From an uncultured Collinsella sp. (GTDB lineage Bacteria > Actinomycetota > Coriobacteriia > Coriobacteriales > Coriobacteriaceae): a DNA stretch of 64,000 nucleotides. The number at the start of each line of letters is the position of its first letter. Within the stretch, counting starts at the first letter, position 1. The stretch lies in assembly GCA_902492935.1 (NCBI GenBank), contig CABUNJ010000008.1, forward strand, positions 23,244 through 87,243, written 5' to 3'. Below the pieces are notes generated by a model. The model searched no databases and was not told the origin of the DNA. It was given only the letters and a program-made list of their open reading frames with translations. Positions 1-7,985 of the stretch are shown here, piece after piece. Made by a program: the position numbers and the translations under genes.

Positions 1-1015
1 TCGAAGCCTGCGAGGAGTACTGCTGATAGGCGGTGTAGTAGGCAGTCATGGCCTGCTTATAGGTAGCGCTATCGGCCGTAAAGGCATCGTCAGCGAATGC
101 CTTAGCGTAGGTGCTATCGGCGTCCTTCCAGGTACCCTTTTCGCTATCCCACTCGTCGCCGGCAAGGTTGATGATGTAATCGGCATAGTCCTTGCTCGCG
201 GTCTCCTCGTTGCCGTCAGCAGGCTCGGTCGGGGCGGTCGGCATGCTTGCGGAGCTGTCGCCGACCTTCTTCTTGTAGAGCTTCTGCAGCGTCGCGGACT
301 GACGGACGATCTGCTTGGCCTGATCCTTGGACACACCATACTGCGTAGCCATGGTCTTGTAGTCGGAGGTGCCGATGGAATCCTCGGCGTACTTCTTCAT
401 CTCCTTGGAAGAGACGGTGATGCCCTCGTCCTCGGCAGCATCGAGCAGAATCTTGTTGCGCACGTAGGACAGAATGACATCGGCAGAGGGAGCGGTGTAG
501 TTGCCATCGCCATCCTTGACGGTGTCGAGGCTGTACTGGCTCTCGATGGCCTCGCGCGCGGTGATGTCGCTCTTCTTGCCGTTGTAGCTGTAGCTTGCCA
601 CGGTCGAATCGAGCTGGTCCTCGGTGAGGGTCGCCGAGCCGACGCCCTTGCCGCCAAAACCACCGTTGCCGATAAAGAAGCCGACCACAGCAGCGATCAC
701 AACTGCAACCACGAAGGCGGCAATCATCGTCTTCTTGTGCTTGGATGCGCGGTCGTCTTCGTCGGAACCCAGGATATCGTCGTCCTCGTCCTGCTCCTCG
801 GGCATGAGGTTCTCGTCAGCGGCATCTGCGGCGATCTTTGCCTCCAGGCGGGCGTCCTCCTCCTCGGCGGTCGTGCCGGCAGCAATGTGCTCGGCAGACG
901 TGCCGGCGACCAGGTCGATCTTCTCGTCCTCGTCACCGTCGGGGCCTTCGCCGCGCTCGATGATCTGGATGCCGTCGATCTCGTCCTTCTCGTCCTTCTT
1001 TTGAATCAGACCCAT
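1..1015 (-). CDS. Membrane-anchored SurA_N-like protein, partial
   Basis: The frame begins with ATG at 1015, 8 nt after AAGGAG, and stays open for 338 codons to the left edge, so the C-terminus is missing. The first 95 or so residues are strongly acidic and probably cytoplasmic. One membrane segment follows (from about TMIAAFVVAVVIAAVV), then a Gly-rich stretch and an outside region resembling the helical N-terminal domain of SurA/PrsA-type foldases. No PPIase domain is seen before the edge. A role in folding exported proteins is inferred from the fold alone; a membrane protein of another function is possible. A hairpin at 1054-1082 separates it from the icd unit upstream. Confidence 0.7.
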   Translation of the reverse strand, partial: MGLIQKKDEKDEIDGIQIIERGEGPDGDEDEKIDLVAGTSAEHIAAGTTAEEEDARLEAKIAADAADENLMPEEQDEDDDILGSDEDDRASKHKKTMIAAFVVAVVIAAVVGFFIGNGGFGGKGVGSATLTEDQLDSTVASYSYNGKKSDITAREAIESQYSLDTVKDGDGNYTAPSADVILSYVRNKILLDAAEDEGITVSSKEMKKYAEDSIGTSDYKTMATQYGVSKDQAKQIVRQSATLQKLYKKKVGDSSASMPTAPTEPADGNEETASKDYADYIINLAGDEWDSEKGTWKDADSTYAKAFADDAFTADSATYKQAMTAYYTAYQQYSSQAS

Positions 1016-1053
1016 ATCAGTTACTCCTTGTTAGGAAACATAGTCCGCAATAG

Positions 1054-1082
1054 AATACGCCCGACAGAGCGCCGGGCGTATT
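1054..1082 (-). terminator. Hairpin terminator after icd
   Basis: The 10-bp arms AATACGCCCG (1054-1063) and CGGGCGTATT (1073-1082) pair perfectly around a 9-nt loop. On the minus strand the hairpin follows the icd stop by about 60 nt and precedes the next gene. The downstream tract (CTATTG) is poor in T, so termination may be partial. Confidence 0.6.
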
Positions 1083-1141
1083 GATTCTCAGGTTATACGC
1101 AAACACTTAAGTACTATTTAGGCGTTTGCAGTCTGCATGCC

Positions 1142-2227
1142 TTAGGCCAGGTGCGCGATAACGGCATCGGCAAAGGCCTGCGTGCCCACAGCGCCCTCAA
1201 CGGAGCCGGTCTGGGCACGACGAACGTCGCCGGTAACCTGCTCGCCCTCGTCGAGCGTGGCAGATACGGCGGCGCGAATGCGATTGGCCGCGTCGTTCTC
1301 GCCCAGGTGATCGAGCATCATCGCAGCAGAGAGGATCTCGGCCGTGGGGTTGGCGATATCCTTGCCCGCGATATCGGGCGCGGAGCCGTGCGTAGCCTCA
1401 AAGATGGCGCAGTCGGCACCGATGTTGGAGCCGGGGGCCATACCCAAGCCGCCCACCAGGCCGGCGCACAGGTCACTCACGATGTCGCCGTACAGGTTGG
1501 GCAGCACCAGGACATCGAAGTCGTTGGGGTTCTGGACCAGACCCATGCAGGTGGCGTCGACGATCTTGTCGTTGAACTCGATATCGGGATAGTTGGCGGC
1601 CACCTCGCGCGCAACGCGCAGGAACAGACCATCGGTCGCCTTCATGATGTTGGCCTTATGCACGGCCGTCACCTTTTTGCGGCCGCAGCGGCGGGCGTAC
1701 TCAAAGGCGTACTCCACAATACGGCGGCTCTTGGCGATGGAAATCGGCTTAATTGAGATGGCGGAATCAGCGGCGAAGGTCTTCTGACCCGAGCGCTCGA
1801 CAAGCTGCGAGAGCTCCTCAACTTCGGCAGCGCCCTCATCGAACTCGATGCCGGCGTAGAGGTCCTCGGTGTTCTCGCGCACAATGACCAGGTCGACGTC
1901 GCGGAAGCGCGAGCCGTCACCCGGCTGCGACAGGCAGGGGCGCACGCAGGCGTACAGGTCGAAATGCTTGCGCAGGGCCACGTTGACGCTGCGGAAACCC
2001 GTGCCGACCGGTGTGGTGATGGGGCCCTTGATGGCAACCTTGGTCTCGGCGACCGCATCGAGGACGTGCTGGGGCAGCGGCGTGCCAAACTCGTCCAGGA
2101 GGCCGGCGCCGGCCTCCTGGACGTTCCAGTTGATCTGGACACCGGTGGCCTCGACCACGCGGCGCATGGCCTGCGTAATCTCGGGACCGATACCGTCACC
2201 GGGAATCAGGACTACATCGTGCGCCAT
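1142..2227 (-). CDS. icd: NAD-type isocitrate/isopropylmalate dehydrogenase
   Basis: 361 residues, the usual length for the beta-decarboxylating dehydrogenase family. It starts VVLIPGDGIGPEIT, has the substrate loop SVNVALRKHFDLYACVRP, whose Ser and Arg spacing fits isocitrate rather than isopropylmalate, and has LYGDIVSDLCAGLVGGLG and GSAPDIAGKDIANPTA further on. It would oxidise isocitrate to 2-oxoglutarate in the cytoplasm. The start at 2227 follows GAGGAGTAAC. It is the last gene of a tight minus-strand unit and begins 6 nt after the HEAT-like gene. No leu or lys genes adjoin it, which argues against isopropylmalate or homoisocitrate, but the substrate is not proven. Confidence 0.85.
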   Translation of the reverse strand: MAHDVVLIPGDGIGPEITQAMRRVVEATGVQINWNVQEAGAGLLDEFGTPLPQHVLDAVAETKVAIKGPITTPVGTGFRSVNVALRKHFDLYACVRPCLSQPGDGSRFRDVDLVIVRENTEDLYAGIEFDEGAAEVEELSQLVERSGQKTFAADSAISIKPISIAKSRRIVEYAFEYARRCGRKKVTAVHKANIMKATDGLFLRVAREVAANYPDIEFNDKIVDATCMGLVQNPNDFDVLVLPNLYGDIVSDLCAGLVGGLGMAPGSNIGADCAIFEATHGSAPDIAGKDIANPTAEILSAAMMLDHLGENDAANRIRAAVSATLDEGEQVTGDVRRAQTGSVEGAVGTQAFADAVIAHLA

Positions 2228-2233
2228 AATCTG

Positions 2234-2932
2234 TTACTCCTCGTCTTCGGCGTCGTCAGATTTTTTAACGCTAGCACGCTTCTTCTTTTTGGAGAGATCC
2301 AGGCCAAAACGTTTAACAAGCATTTCGCAAATCTCGCTCGAACGGGCCTTGAGATAGCTGCCCTTACCGTTCTCGGCATCGAACTTAAGGCGCAGCGCAA
2401 GCTTCTCGGCAACCTCGGCGTCGATCTCGCCCTGGCAAAACTCGTACAGGCAACCGAGCATGTCGCGATACTCAAGGTCGCCGTGGTAGCACTGGATGGC
2501 CTCGTCCAGGATGGGCCAAGCCTCGCGCGAACGCTCGACACTCGTGGCACCCCACACGCACAGCAGGCGGAAGGCGGCATAGCGCAGCGTGGAGGAGATC
2601 TCGTCGAACAGTGCAGTCTCGGCGCCCTCAAAGGCATCGCCCAGCTGCTCAGGGCAGGTGGTGGCGAGCGCCGTCAGGGCATCGAGGGCCTCCCAGCGGG
2701 TCTGCGCCTCGGGGCGGTCGAGTGCCTCGATCAACGCGGGCACGCAGGGCACGACGCGCTGCGGATCGCGCTCGGCAAGCAGGTGCAGCACGCGGGCGGC
2801 AAACTGGCGGATGCGGCGCGTGGGGCAGCCGAGCTCCTGGACCAGGCGATCGACGGCGTTCTCGTTCTCCTCTGCCAGCTGGAGCTGTGCCAGCTCCTCG
2901 TCGGTGAGCTGTTCGTCTTTGTTTTCTGCCAT
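2234..2932 (-). CDS. HEAT-repeat-like protein of unknown function
   Basis: 232 residues, soluble, with no signal peptide or membrane segment. The first 100 or so residues form paired amphipathic helices with the spacing of HEAT or Armadillo repeats (for example AARVLHLLAERDPQRVVPCV, then ALIEALDRPEAQTRWEALDA). The C-terminus is a Lys-rich stretch followed by an acidic tail. I do not recognise a named family. The gene lies between the small membrane protein and icd with gaps of 15 and 6 nt, so it is almost surely co-transcribed with both. It probably acts as a protein-binding scaffold. Confidence 0.7.
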   Translation of the reverse strand: MAENKDEQLTDEELAQLQLAEENENAVDRLVQELGCPTRRIRQFAARVLHLLAERDPQRVVPCVPALIEALDRPEAQTRWEALDALTALATTCPEQLGDAFEGAETALFDEISSTLRYAAFRLLCVWGATSVERSREAWPILDEAIQCYHGDLEYRDMLGCLYEFCQGEIDAEVAEKLALRLKFDAENGKGSYLKARSSEICEMLVKRFGLDLSKKKKRASVKKSDDAEDEE

Positions 2933-2947
2933 AGTTACCTCTTCTTA

Positions 2948-3376
2948 CTATTTCTTAGCGTGCTTGCCAGCACCCTTGCTGTCATCGGTGACCGAGATGA
3001 GCTGTCGGTCGGCCGCGCCATTGCGACGTGCACGACGGCGTTCCTCGGCATCGCCCGCGTCGGCGGCGGCTCGATGAGCCTTGTTGACGTTAAAGACCTC
3101 GTCGTGCTTGCGCCACGGACCGACGGACTCGCCAAAGCTCATCTTAAGGCCGGCGATAAAGCCACCGAGCCAGCCGATCGGCGCAAACTGCACCAGCGGG
3201 AACAGCGAGAACACCCAGGTCAGCAGGACGACTGCCGCCGCACCCGCAAAGTTGGCAATCCAGTAGTCGCGCTTGGTGATCACGCGCTTTTCGCAGGCCC
3301 ACTGGCCGCACAAAAAGCCGATGTAGATCGCAAAGAGAAAGAGCACCAGCGCAAGCACCACGAACGTCCAGCTCAT
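2948..3376 (-). CDS. Small membrane protein, conserved hypothetical
   Basis: 142 residues from ATG at 3376, preceded by GGGGAG. A longer frame from 3412 would overlap the upstream gene. The N-terminus MSWTFVVLALVLFLFAIY is a membrane segment, and a second one lies around ANFAGAAAVVLLTWVFSLF. The rest is a charged cytoplasmic tail rich in Arg, Ala and Asp that ends in Lys. Family not recognised. The stop of the upstream oxidoreductase lies 5 nt before this start, so the two are translationally close. Confidence 0.7.
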   Translation of the reverse strand: MSWTFVVLALVLFLFAIYIGFLCGQWACEKRVITKRDYWIANFAGAAAVVLLTWVFSLFPLVQFAPIGWLGGFIAGLKMSFGESVGPWRKHDEVFNVNKAHRAAADAGDAEERRRARRNGAADRQLISVTDDSKGAGKHAKK

Positions 3377-3381
3377 AGGCG

Positions 3382-4461
3382 CTACTCCCCGTGATGGCGG
3401 CCGCAGCAGCACTCGTGGCCGTCGTCATGGCCGTGGCCACCGCAGCACTCGTGGTCCTCGCCGTGGTGATGGCCACAACCGCACTCATGGTCCTCGCCGT
3501 GCTCGCCGCAACCGCAACCTTCCTCGTGAGCGCCATGCTCCTCGGGACGATACTGCGACCAGTCCAGACCGGCGGCGATGGCATCGGCCTCCTCCTTATA
3601 GAGGACCGTGATGGCCTGGGTGCCCAGCTTGGCGCCACCGATAGCGTCGAGCATGTCGTAGAGCGTAAAGGCCACGTCGGCGCCGGGCAGCGCGAGCTCG
3701 CGGTCGTCGGCGTAAGCAAGGGCCAGGCGCAGGTCCTTAATGAAGTGCTCGACCATAAAGCCGGGCTTGTAGTCGCCGTCGAGCGCCTTGGGAGCCAGGC
3801 TCTCCATGGCGCCGGACTTGCCGGTACCGCCCAGGATCATCTGGCGGGTCTTCTCCAGGTCAAGGCCGCTAAGCTCGGCAAATGCCATGGCGTCTGCCAT
3901 GCCGACCATGCAGGCGCCCAGCGACACCTGGTTGGCGAGCTTGGCAGCCTGGCCCTTGCCAGCGCCGTCGAAGCAGCAGATGTTGGCCGCAAAGGTGGCA
4001 AGGACATCGCGGACCGGCGCGATGTCGTTCTCGGTAGCGCCCACGATAGCCGTGAGCGTGCCGGCGATAGCACCCGACTCGCCGCCGGTGACGGGGCAGT
4101 CAAACGCCATGCGACCAGAAACCTGGGCGGCCTCGGCAATGTCGCGCGCCAGCTCGGGCGAGCTTGTGGTGAGGTCGATCAGGACCGCGCCGGGCTTAGT
4201 GCACGCGAGCAGGCCGTCGCCCGCCAGGTAGAGCTCCTCGACCTCGGAGGGATAACCCACCATGGTAAAGACGACGTCGGCGTTCGCCACGGCATCTGCC
4301 GGCGTATCGGCCCAAACGGCACCGCGCTCGATAAGCGCGGCGGCCTTGGACTTAGTGCGGTTGTTGACCGTGACGGGATAGCCGGCATCCAGGATGTGGC
4401 CGGCAATGGGGGCACCCATGATTCCGGTGCCGATAAATGCGACGGAGAGCTTGTTTGCCAT
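3382..4461 (-). CDS. 3-hydroxyisobutyrate-dehydrogenase-family reductase with Cys/His tail
   Basis: 359 residues. Residues 9-22 (FIGTGIMGAPIAGH) form the Rossmann nucleotide loop. DCPVTGGESGA (121-131) and GAGKGQAAKLANQ (167-178) are the substrate and catalytic-lysine motifs of beta-hydroxyacid dehydrogenases such as GarR/GlxR and MmsB. A normal family member ends near residue 300. Here a 51-residue tail (309-359) holds 13 His and 9 Cys in HxC, CC and CCC groups, which looks like a metal-binding appendage. The oxidoreductase role is secure. The substrate (tartronate semialdehyde, 3-hydroxyisobutyrate or similar) is unknown. First gene of the unit that continues to icd. Confidence 0.85.
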   Translation of the reverse strand: MANKLSVAFIGTGIMGAPIAGHILDAGYPVTVNNRTKSKAAALIERGAVWADTPADAVANADVVFTMVGYPSEVEELYLAGDGLLACTKPGAVLIDLTTSSPELARDIAEAAQVSGRMAFDCPVTGGESGAIAGTLTAIVGATENDIAPVRDVLATFAANICCFDGAGKGQAAKLANQVSLGACMVGMADAMAFAELSGLDLEKTRQMILGGTGKSGAMESLAPKALDGDYKPGFMVEHFIKDLRLALAYADDRELALPGADVAFTLYDMLDAIGGAKLGTQAITVLYKEEADAIAAGLDWSQYRPEEHGAHEEGCGCGEHGEDHECGCGHHHGEDHECCGGHGHDDGHECCCGRHHGE

Positions 4462-4558
4462 GAAACCTTTCCTTTTGGGTTGGGTGTTGTTACCAGGTTG
4501 AATACTCGATGCCAGCGTTTGGCTGTGAGTCGAGGGCGATTACGGACGCAGCGCTTGC

Positions 4559-5512
4559 CTACTGGCCGCGCACGCGGCGGGCGATGCGGTCGGAAAGCGA
4601 CGCCTTGTCGGCGCGGTTCTTACCCCAAAACGCGCAGGCCACCATGCCGGGGCCCACGTGCGAGCCGATGGTGGGGCCCACGGAGCTGCGAATGATCGTG
4701 ACGTCGGCGCAGCCCTCCTCCTTGCGGATGGCGGCCTCGAGCCAGTCGCCGTCCTTCTCGGCATCGGCCGTCATGATGGCGATGGGCATGGTGCGATCGG
4801 GCACGTAGTTCTCGCGGAACGACTTGAGGATGGACTTGAGCGCCTTCTTGCGGCCGCGGTTGACGCCGATCAGCGACAGCGAGCCGGCAAGGTCGTAGGA
4901 AAGTTCGGGCTTGACATCGAGCTTTGCCGTGAGCTGCGCCGCCGCGGGCGGAATGCGGCCGCCGGCAGCCAGTGCGTCGAAGCTCTCGAGCGTAAAGTAG
5001 CCGTGGACGTAGGTCTTTGCCTCGTTTGCCCAATCGACCAGCTGCTTGGCGGTCAGTCCCGCCGAACGCTGGCGCACGGCCTCGAGCGCCAAGAGCGCGC
5101 CGGTCGCGCAGGGCAGAGCGTTGTCGACCACGTACAGCTCAAAATCGGGATACTCGGCACGCACGGCGTCCGCCGCCTGGCACGCGGAGTTGTAGCTCGA
5201 CGACAGCGCCGAGGTAAAGCACAGGTAGACCGTGGGCGTGCCCTCTTTGGCGCACTCGGTAAAGAACTCGATATAGCGACCGAGCGACACAGCCGAGGTG
5301 GACACGCGGGCGCCGGCGCGCATGCGGTCGTAGAACTCCTTAGGGCTCATGCTCGACCAGATATCGTCCGTGCGCTCCTCGCCATCGATAATGAAGGGGA
5401 AACCCAGGATATCGACATCGAGGTTCGCGGCGACCTCGGGGCTAAAGTCGCAGCAGGTATCGACGACGATGCGGCAACGGTCCGAATGACCGGCGGATGC
5501 GGCCTTGTCCAT
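4559..5512 (-). CDS. DegV family fatty-acid-binding protein
   Basis: 317 residues from ATG at 5512, after AAGGAG; an in-frame TTG at 5515 is less likely. It has the DegV features RIVVDTCCDFSPEVA, STSAVSLGRYIEFF, YLCFTSALSSSYNSA and ESFDALAAGGRIP, and a C-terminal domain ending in GSHVGPGMVACAFWG. Known family members bind a fatty acid in a central cleft, and some present it to the FakA kinase. No fakA lies next to it here. It sits 47 nt downstream of a terminator and 97 nt upstream of the oxidoreductase, so it may be its own transcript. Confidence 0.9.
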   Translation of the reverse strand: MDKAASAGHSDRCRIVVDTCCDFSPEVAANLDVDILGFPFIIDGEERTDDIWSSMSPKEFYDRMRAGARVSTSAVSLGRYIEFFTECAKEGTPTVYLCFTSALSSSYNSACQAADAVRAEYPDFELYVVDNALPCATGALLALEAVRQRSAGLTAKQLVDWANEAKTYVHGYFTLESFDALAAGGRIPPAAAQLTAKLDVKPELSYDLAGSLSLIGVNRGRKKALKSILKSFRENYVPDRTMPIAIMTADAEKDGDWLEAAIRKEEGCADVTIIRSSVGPTIGSHVGPGMVACAFWGKNRADKASLSDRIARRVRGQ

Positions 5513-5530
5513 CAAAGCGACTCCTTACGT

Positions 5531-5562
5531 AAAAAGGCGGCCACCCGCATGGGATGGCCGCC
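5531..5562 (-). terminator. Rho-independent terminator of hpf
   Basis: The arms GGCGGCCA (5536-5543) and TGGCCGCC (5555-5562) form an 8-bp GC-rich stem. On the minus strand it is followed directly by five T (5535-5531). It lies 29 nt after the hpf stop codon. Confidence 0.88.
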
Positions 5563-5591
5563 AACCGTTAACTCATGCAAGTTAACGTATT

Positions 5592-6176
5592 TTACTCGTC
5601 AAGTGTTTCGATGCGGGGCTTGATGATGCCATATCCACCATTCTTACGGTGATACACCACATTGATAAGGCCAGTCGTCGCGTTCTCGAACACGTAGAAG
5701 TCGTGGCCCAGCAGATCGGTCTGCACCAGCGCCTGCTCCTCAGTCATCGGGGTGACATCGATGACCTTCTCGCGGACGAGCAGGTCGTCCTCCTCCTCGG
5801 GCAGCAGCAGGTCGGCCAGATCCTCGACGCGCTCGACCGGCGCGACATCCGCTGCGCTGGCACCGCCCTGGCGGTTGTCCACGACCTTGGTCTTGAACTT
5901 GCGCAGCTGGCGGGTGACCTTATCGGCGGAGAGGTCGATGGCGGCGTACATATCCGCACCGTGCTCGGCAACGCGAATCACCGAACCGCGGGCACGAACC
6001 GTAACCTCGACGATTGCCGGGTTGGGGTTCGAGGGGTTCTTCTCATAGCGAAGTACAACGTCGACCGTCATGGGCTCGATATCGAAAACCTTGAGCGCCT
6101 CGCCGATCTTCTCATCCACATGCGCACGCAGAGCATCGGTTACCGTCGTCTTGCGTCCAGAAACCTTGATATCCAT
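5592..6176 (-). CDS. hpf: Ribosome hibernation promoting factor, long form
   Basis: 194 residues from ATG at 6176 (MDIKVSGRKTTVTDALRAHV), with GGAG 9 nt upstream. The upstream in-frame codons lack a ribosome site. The N-terminal 100 or so residues are the beta-alpha-beta-beta-beta-alpha domain that binds the 30S decoding centre. An acidic linker with LLLPEEEDD follows, then the C-terminal dimerisation domain (from VIDVTPMTEEQALVQTDLLG through FYVFENATTGLINVVYHRK). Long HPF proteins make 100S ribosome dimers in stationary phase. Transcribed alone, with its own terminator. Confidence 0.93.
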   Translation of the reverse strand: MDIKVSGRKTTVTDALRAHVDEKIGEALKVFDIEPMTVDVVLRYEKNPSNPNPAIVEVTVRARGSVIRVAEHGADMYAAIDLSADKVTRQLRKFKTKVVDNRQGGASAADVAPVERVEDLADLLLPEEEDDLLVREKVIDVTPMTEEQALVQTDLLGHDFYVFENATTGLINVVYHRKNGGYGIIKPRIETLDE

Positions 6177-6392
6177 ACGTGGCTCCAATCTGCCTCGGGG
6201 ACTTACTGTACTGGCTATGTACCCATTGCCGTGCATTTAATCACGCGGATTCCTAAAGACCCGAATAACGATTGCTTGGTACCGCATACCGAAGTCTCGC
6301 ACTTTTCTGTGGCAAAGTGCGCTATAGGAGGGCGACGGCGACTTAAGTTTTGCACCTAAAAAACGTCTTTGACCTGCTGGTTTTATGGAAAC
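6177..6392. other. hpf upstream region, no gene seen
   Basis: This 216-bp gap carries the hpf promoter somewhere, but I cannot fix a convincing -35/-10 pair. Some coriobacterial and firmicute hpf genes have a structured RNA (raiA motif) upstream. I see no clear match, and a covariance search would decide it. No open frame here looks real. Confidence 0.35.
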
Positions 6393-6427
6393 AAAAAAGC
6401 CGGGCTCCCCTGTTGGGAAAGCCCGGC
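6393..6427 (-). terminator. Rho-independent terminator of the solute-binding gene
   Basis: The arms GCCGGGCT (6399-6406) and AGCCCGGC (6420-6427) pair perfectly, followed on the minus strand by six T (6398-6393). It lies 67 nt after the stop of the lipoprotein gene. Confidence 0.9.
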
Positions 6428-6493
6428 AATGCGTGTTGAAACCGTGAAGAGCCCTCTCTCCTAGCGCATGGGAGATGCCACCCCTAGCAATAA

Positions 6494-7504
6494 CTAGCTA
6501 TTGAGCTTGTTAATGTCGTCGTCGGTGATAGTGCCCTCCTGGCTGGACGATTTATCCTCGGAGGTTGCGCCCTCGCTGCTCGAATCGGAGGATGCGGACT
6601 CGCTGGATCCGGTGTCGGACGACTGCACGTCGGCGCCCGAGACCGTCTTGGTGGTGAGGTCATAGGGCATCGTGCCGTACCAGACGGAGTGGACCGCCTC
6701 GAGCGTGCCGTCGACCGTGATACCGTCGAGGGCATCGCTCACGGCACGGCATAGCTCATCGTTGGCCGCGAGGCCCGCGACGCCGAGCGTCGAGGGCGTC
6801 TCGAGCGCGCCGACGTAAGAGATCTGGCTCATCAGGCGCGCAAGGTAGCCGCCGGCCGTGGAATCGCAAATCACGTAGTCGATCTCGCCGGACTCGAGCG
6901 CCTCAAAGCACTCGTTGATGTTGGAGAAGGTCTTTTGGTTGGCCGTGATGCTCTGCTTGGCGAGCGCTTCCTGCGAGGCCGAGGAGGTCTGAACGCCCAG
7001 GGTAGCGGTGTTAAGCGTTTCGGTGGAAACGCTTAACGACTCGCCGTCGCTCGTCTTTCCGAACACTGCCGCAGCGTCGTACAGGCAAGTACCAAGCGTG
7101 CTGATGTCACCATCCGTGGAATTGATGTCGCCAATGAAGATGTCGGCCTTTTTGTCGCCAAGCGCGGAATCGGCAGAAGACGCATCGACGAAGGCAACCT
7201 TGAGGCCCATGCGACTTGCAAGGGCGCGGGCAGCGTCGACCGCGTAGCCCGTGAGGTTACCATCGGCGCCCTGCATGGCCTGCGGAGCATCGGAGGTATC
7301 GAGGGCAACCGTCAGGGTGCCGGGAGTGACCAGGGCATCGTCCGACACCGTAGGGGTAACGGTCTCGCGCTCGATCTGGTCAATCGTGGGCGTCGTGAAC
7401 GTGGACAGTGGGTTGAACGCGCATCCGCTCAAGCCCAATACGGCAATGACCGCCGCGGTCCCAGCACCTAACCGAGCCGCATGCATCAAGCTGCCCCTCA
7501 CCAT
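6494..7504 (-). CDS. Family 3 extracellular solute-binding lipoprotein
   Basis: Start placed at ATG 7504. ATG 7486 (MHAARL) is a good alternative because AGGGG lies 7 nt before it. A short basic stretch and hydrophobic core end in the lipobox LSGC, so the protein is a lipoprotein on the outer face of the membrane. The mature part has the SBP_bac_3 layout: GTLTVALDTSDAPQAM, the aspartate-containing loop FIGDINSTDG, and EALESGEIDYVICDSTAGGY. That fits binding of an amino acid or similar polar compound. A Ser/Glu-rich tail of about 60 residues ends the protein. No permease or ATPase gene is nearby, so it is an orphan receptor. Its leader is about 320 nt long. Confidence 0.8.
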   Translation of the reverse strand: MVRGSLMHAARLGAGTAAVIAVLGLSGCAFNPLSTFTTPTIDQIERETVTPTVSDDALVTPGTLTVALDTSDAPQAMQGADGNLTGYAVDAARALASRMGLKVAFVDASSADSALGDKKADIFIGDINSTDGDISTLGTCLYDAAAVFGKTSDGESLSVSTETLNTATLGVQTSSASQEALAKQSITANQKTFSNINECFEALESGEIDYVICDSTAGGYLARLMSQISYVGALETPSTLGVAGLAANDELCRAVSDALDGITVDGTLEAVHSVWYGTMPYDLTTKTVSGADVQSSDTGSSESASSDSSSEGATSEDKSSSQEGTITDDDINKLNS

Positions 7505-7828
7505 GTCCACTACCCTGCCTTCTGTGTCGTATACAATCCGTGCGTTGCGCGGAATAACGGGTGTTCCCACCAGCTGACCTGGTATTTGACCCCACACTTG
7601 CGCACCGGGGTGTTTGCTCGGGAGGCCATAGCCACCTTCACGACTGGCCCGCTCGCCCGCGAGGCGGTATTGCCCCAAAGAAAGTAGAACGGACGGTGCG
7701 GCTTACATCTAGGACGCGCCATGATCGCGCCGCGCGCACGCGGTCGCTTACGTGGATCCCTTTGACCGCGTCTGTCTTGGACTAGGATGGACATTTCGTC
7801 CGTCCGCAACCACAGCCTGGCAGGAACG
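7505..7828 (-). promoter_or_regulatory. Long untranslated leader of the lipoprotein gene
   Basis: About 320 nt separate the predicted start of transcription near 7828 from the coding start. The RNA is GC-rich, with several possible stems. I compared it by eye with TPP, cobalamin, SAM, glycine, T-box, c-di-AMP and c-di-GMP aptamers and saw no convincing match. A 127-codon frame in it (from 7893) has no ribosome site and no recognisable product. Confidence 0.4.
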
Positions 7829-7834
7829 TAGCGC

Positions 7835-7863
7835 ATTATAGCTAAGTTCAAGCTAAAGTTTAA
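7835..7863 (-). promoter_or_regulatory. Strong sigma-70-type promoter, minus strand
   Basis: On the minus strand TTAAAC (7863-7858) and TATAAT (7840-7835) are separated by exactly 17 nt. Transcription would begin near 7828 and run towards the solute-binding lipoprotein. Confidence 0.7.
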
Positions 7864-7935
7864 GGTTAGGGGCGTCATTCGCACCGTGAGCACAGATTTT
7901 GCAGGTCGGAGCGGACTATTCGTGCCCCCATGAAG

Positions 7936-7983
7936 CCCGGAGCTCCCCTACGGGGAGCTCCGGGGCACCCGTCTCAGGGTGCC
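7936..7983. repeat. Two adjacent perfect hairpins beside the first TIR element
   Basis: CCCGGAGCTCCCC (7936-7948) pairs with GGGGAGCTCCGGG (7952-7964) around a 3-nt loop. GGCACCC (7964-7970) then pairs with GGGTGCC (7977-7983). Both abut the 215-bp inverted-repeat element. They could terminate the nuclease-like gene or be part of the same insertion. Confidence 0.55.
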
Positions 7984-7985
7984 GT

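Noticed and set aside
7505..7828. T-box, cobalamin or c-di-AMP riboswitch in the lipoprotein leader
   Set aside because: Fragments such as GGTGGGAAC recall parts of known motifs, but the diagnostic sets of conserved bases are absent.
7510..7893. 127-codon frame in the leader of the lipoprotein gene
   Set aside because: No ribosome site, no recognised domain, and it crosses the likely transcription start.
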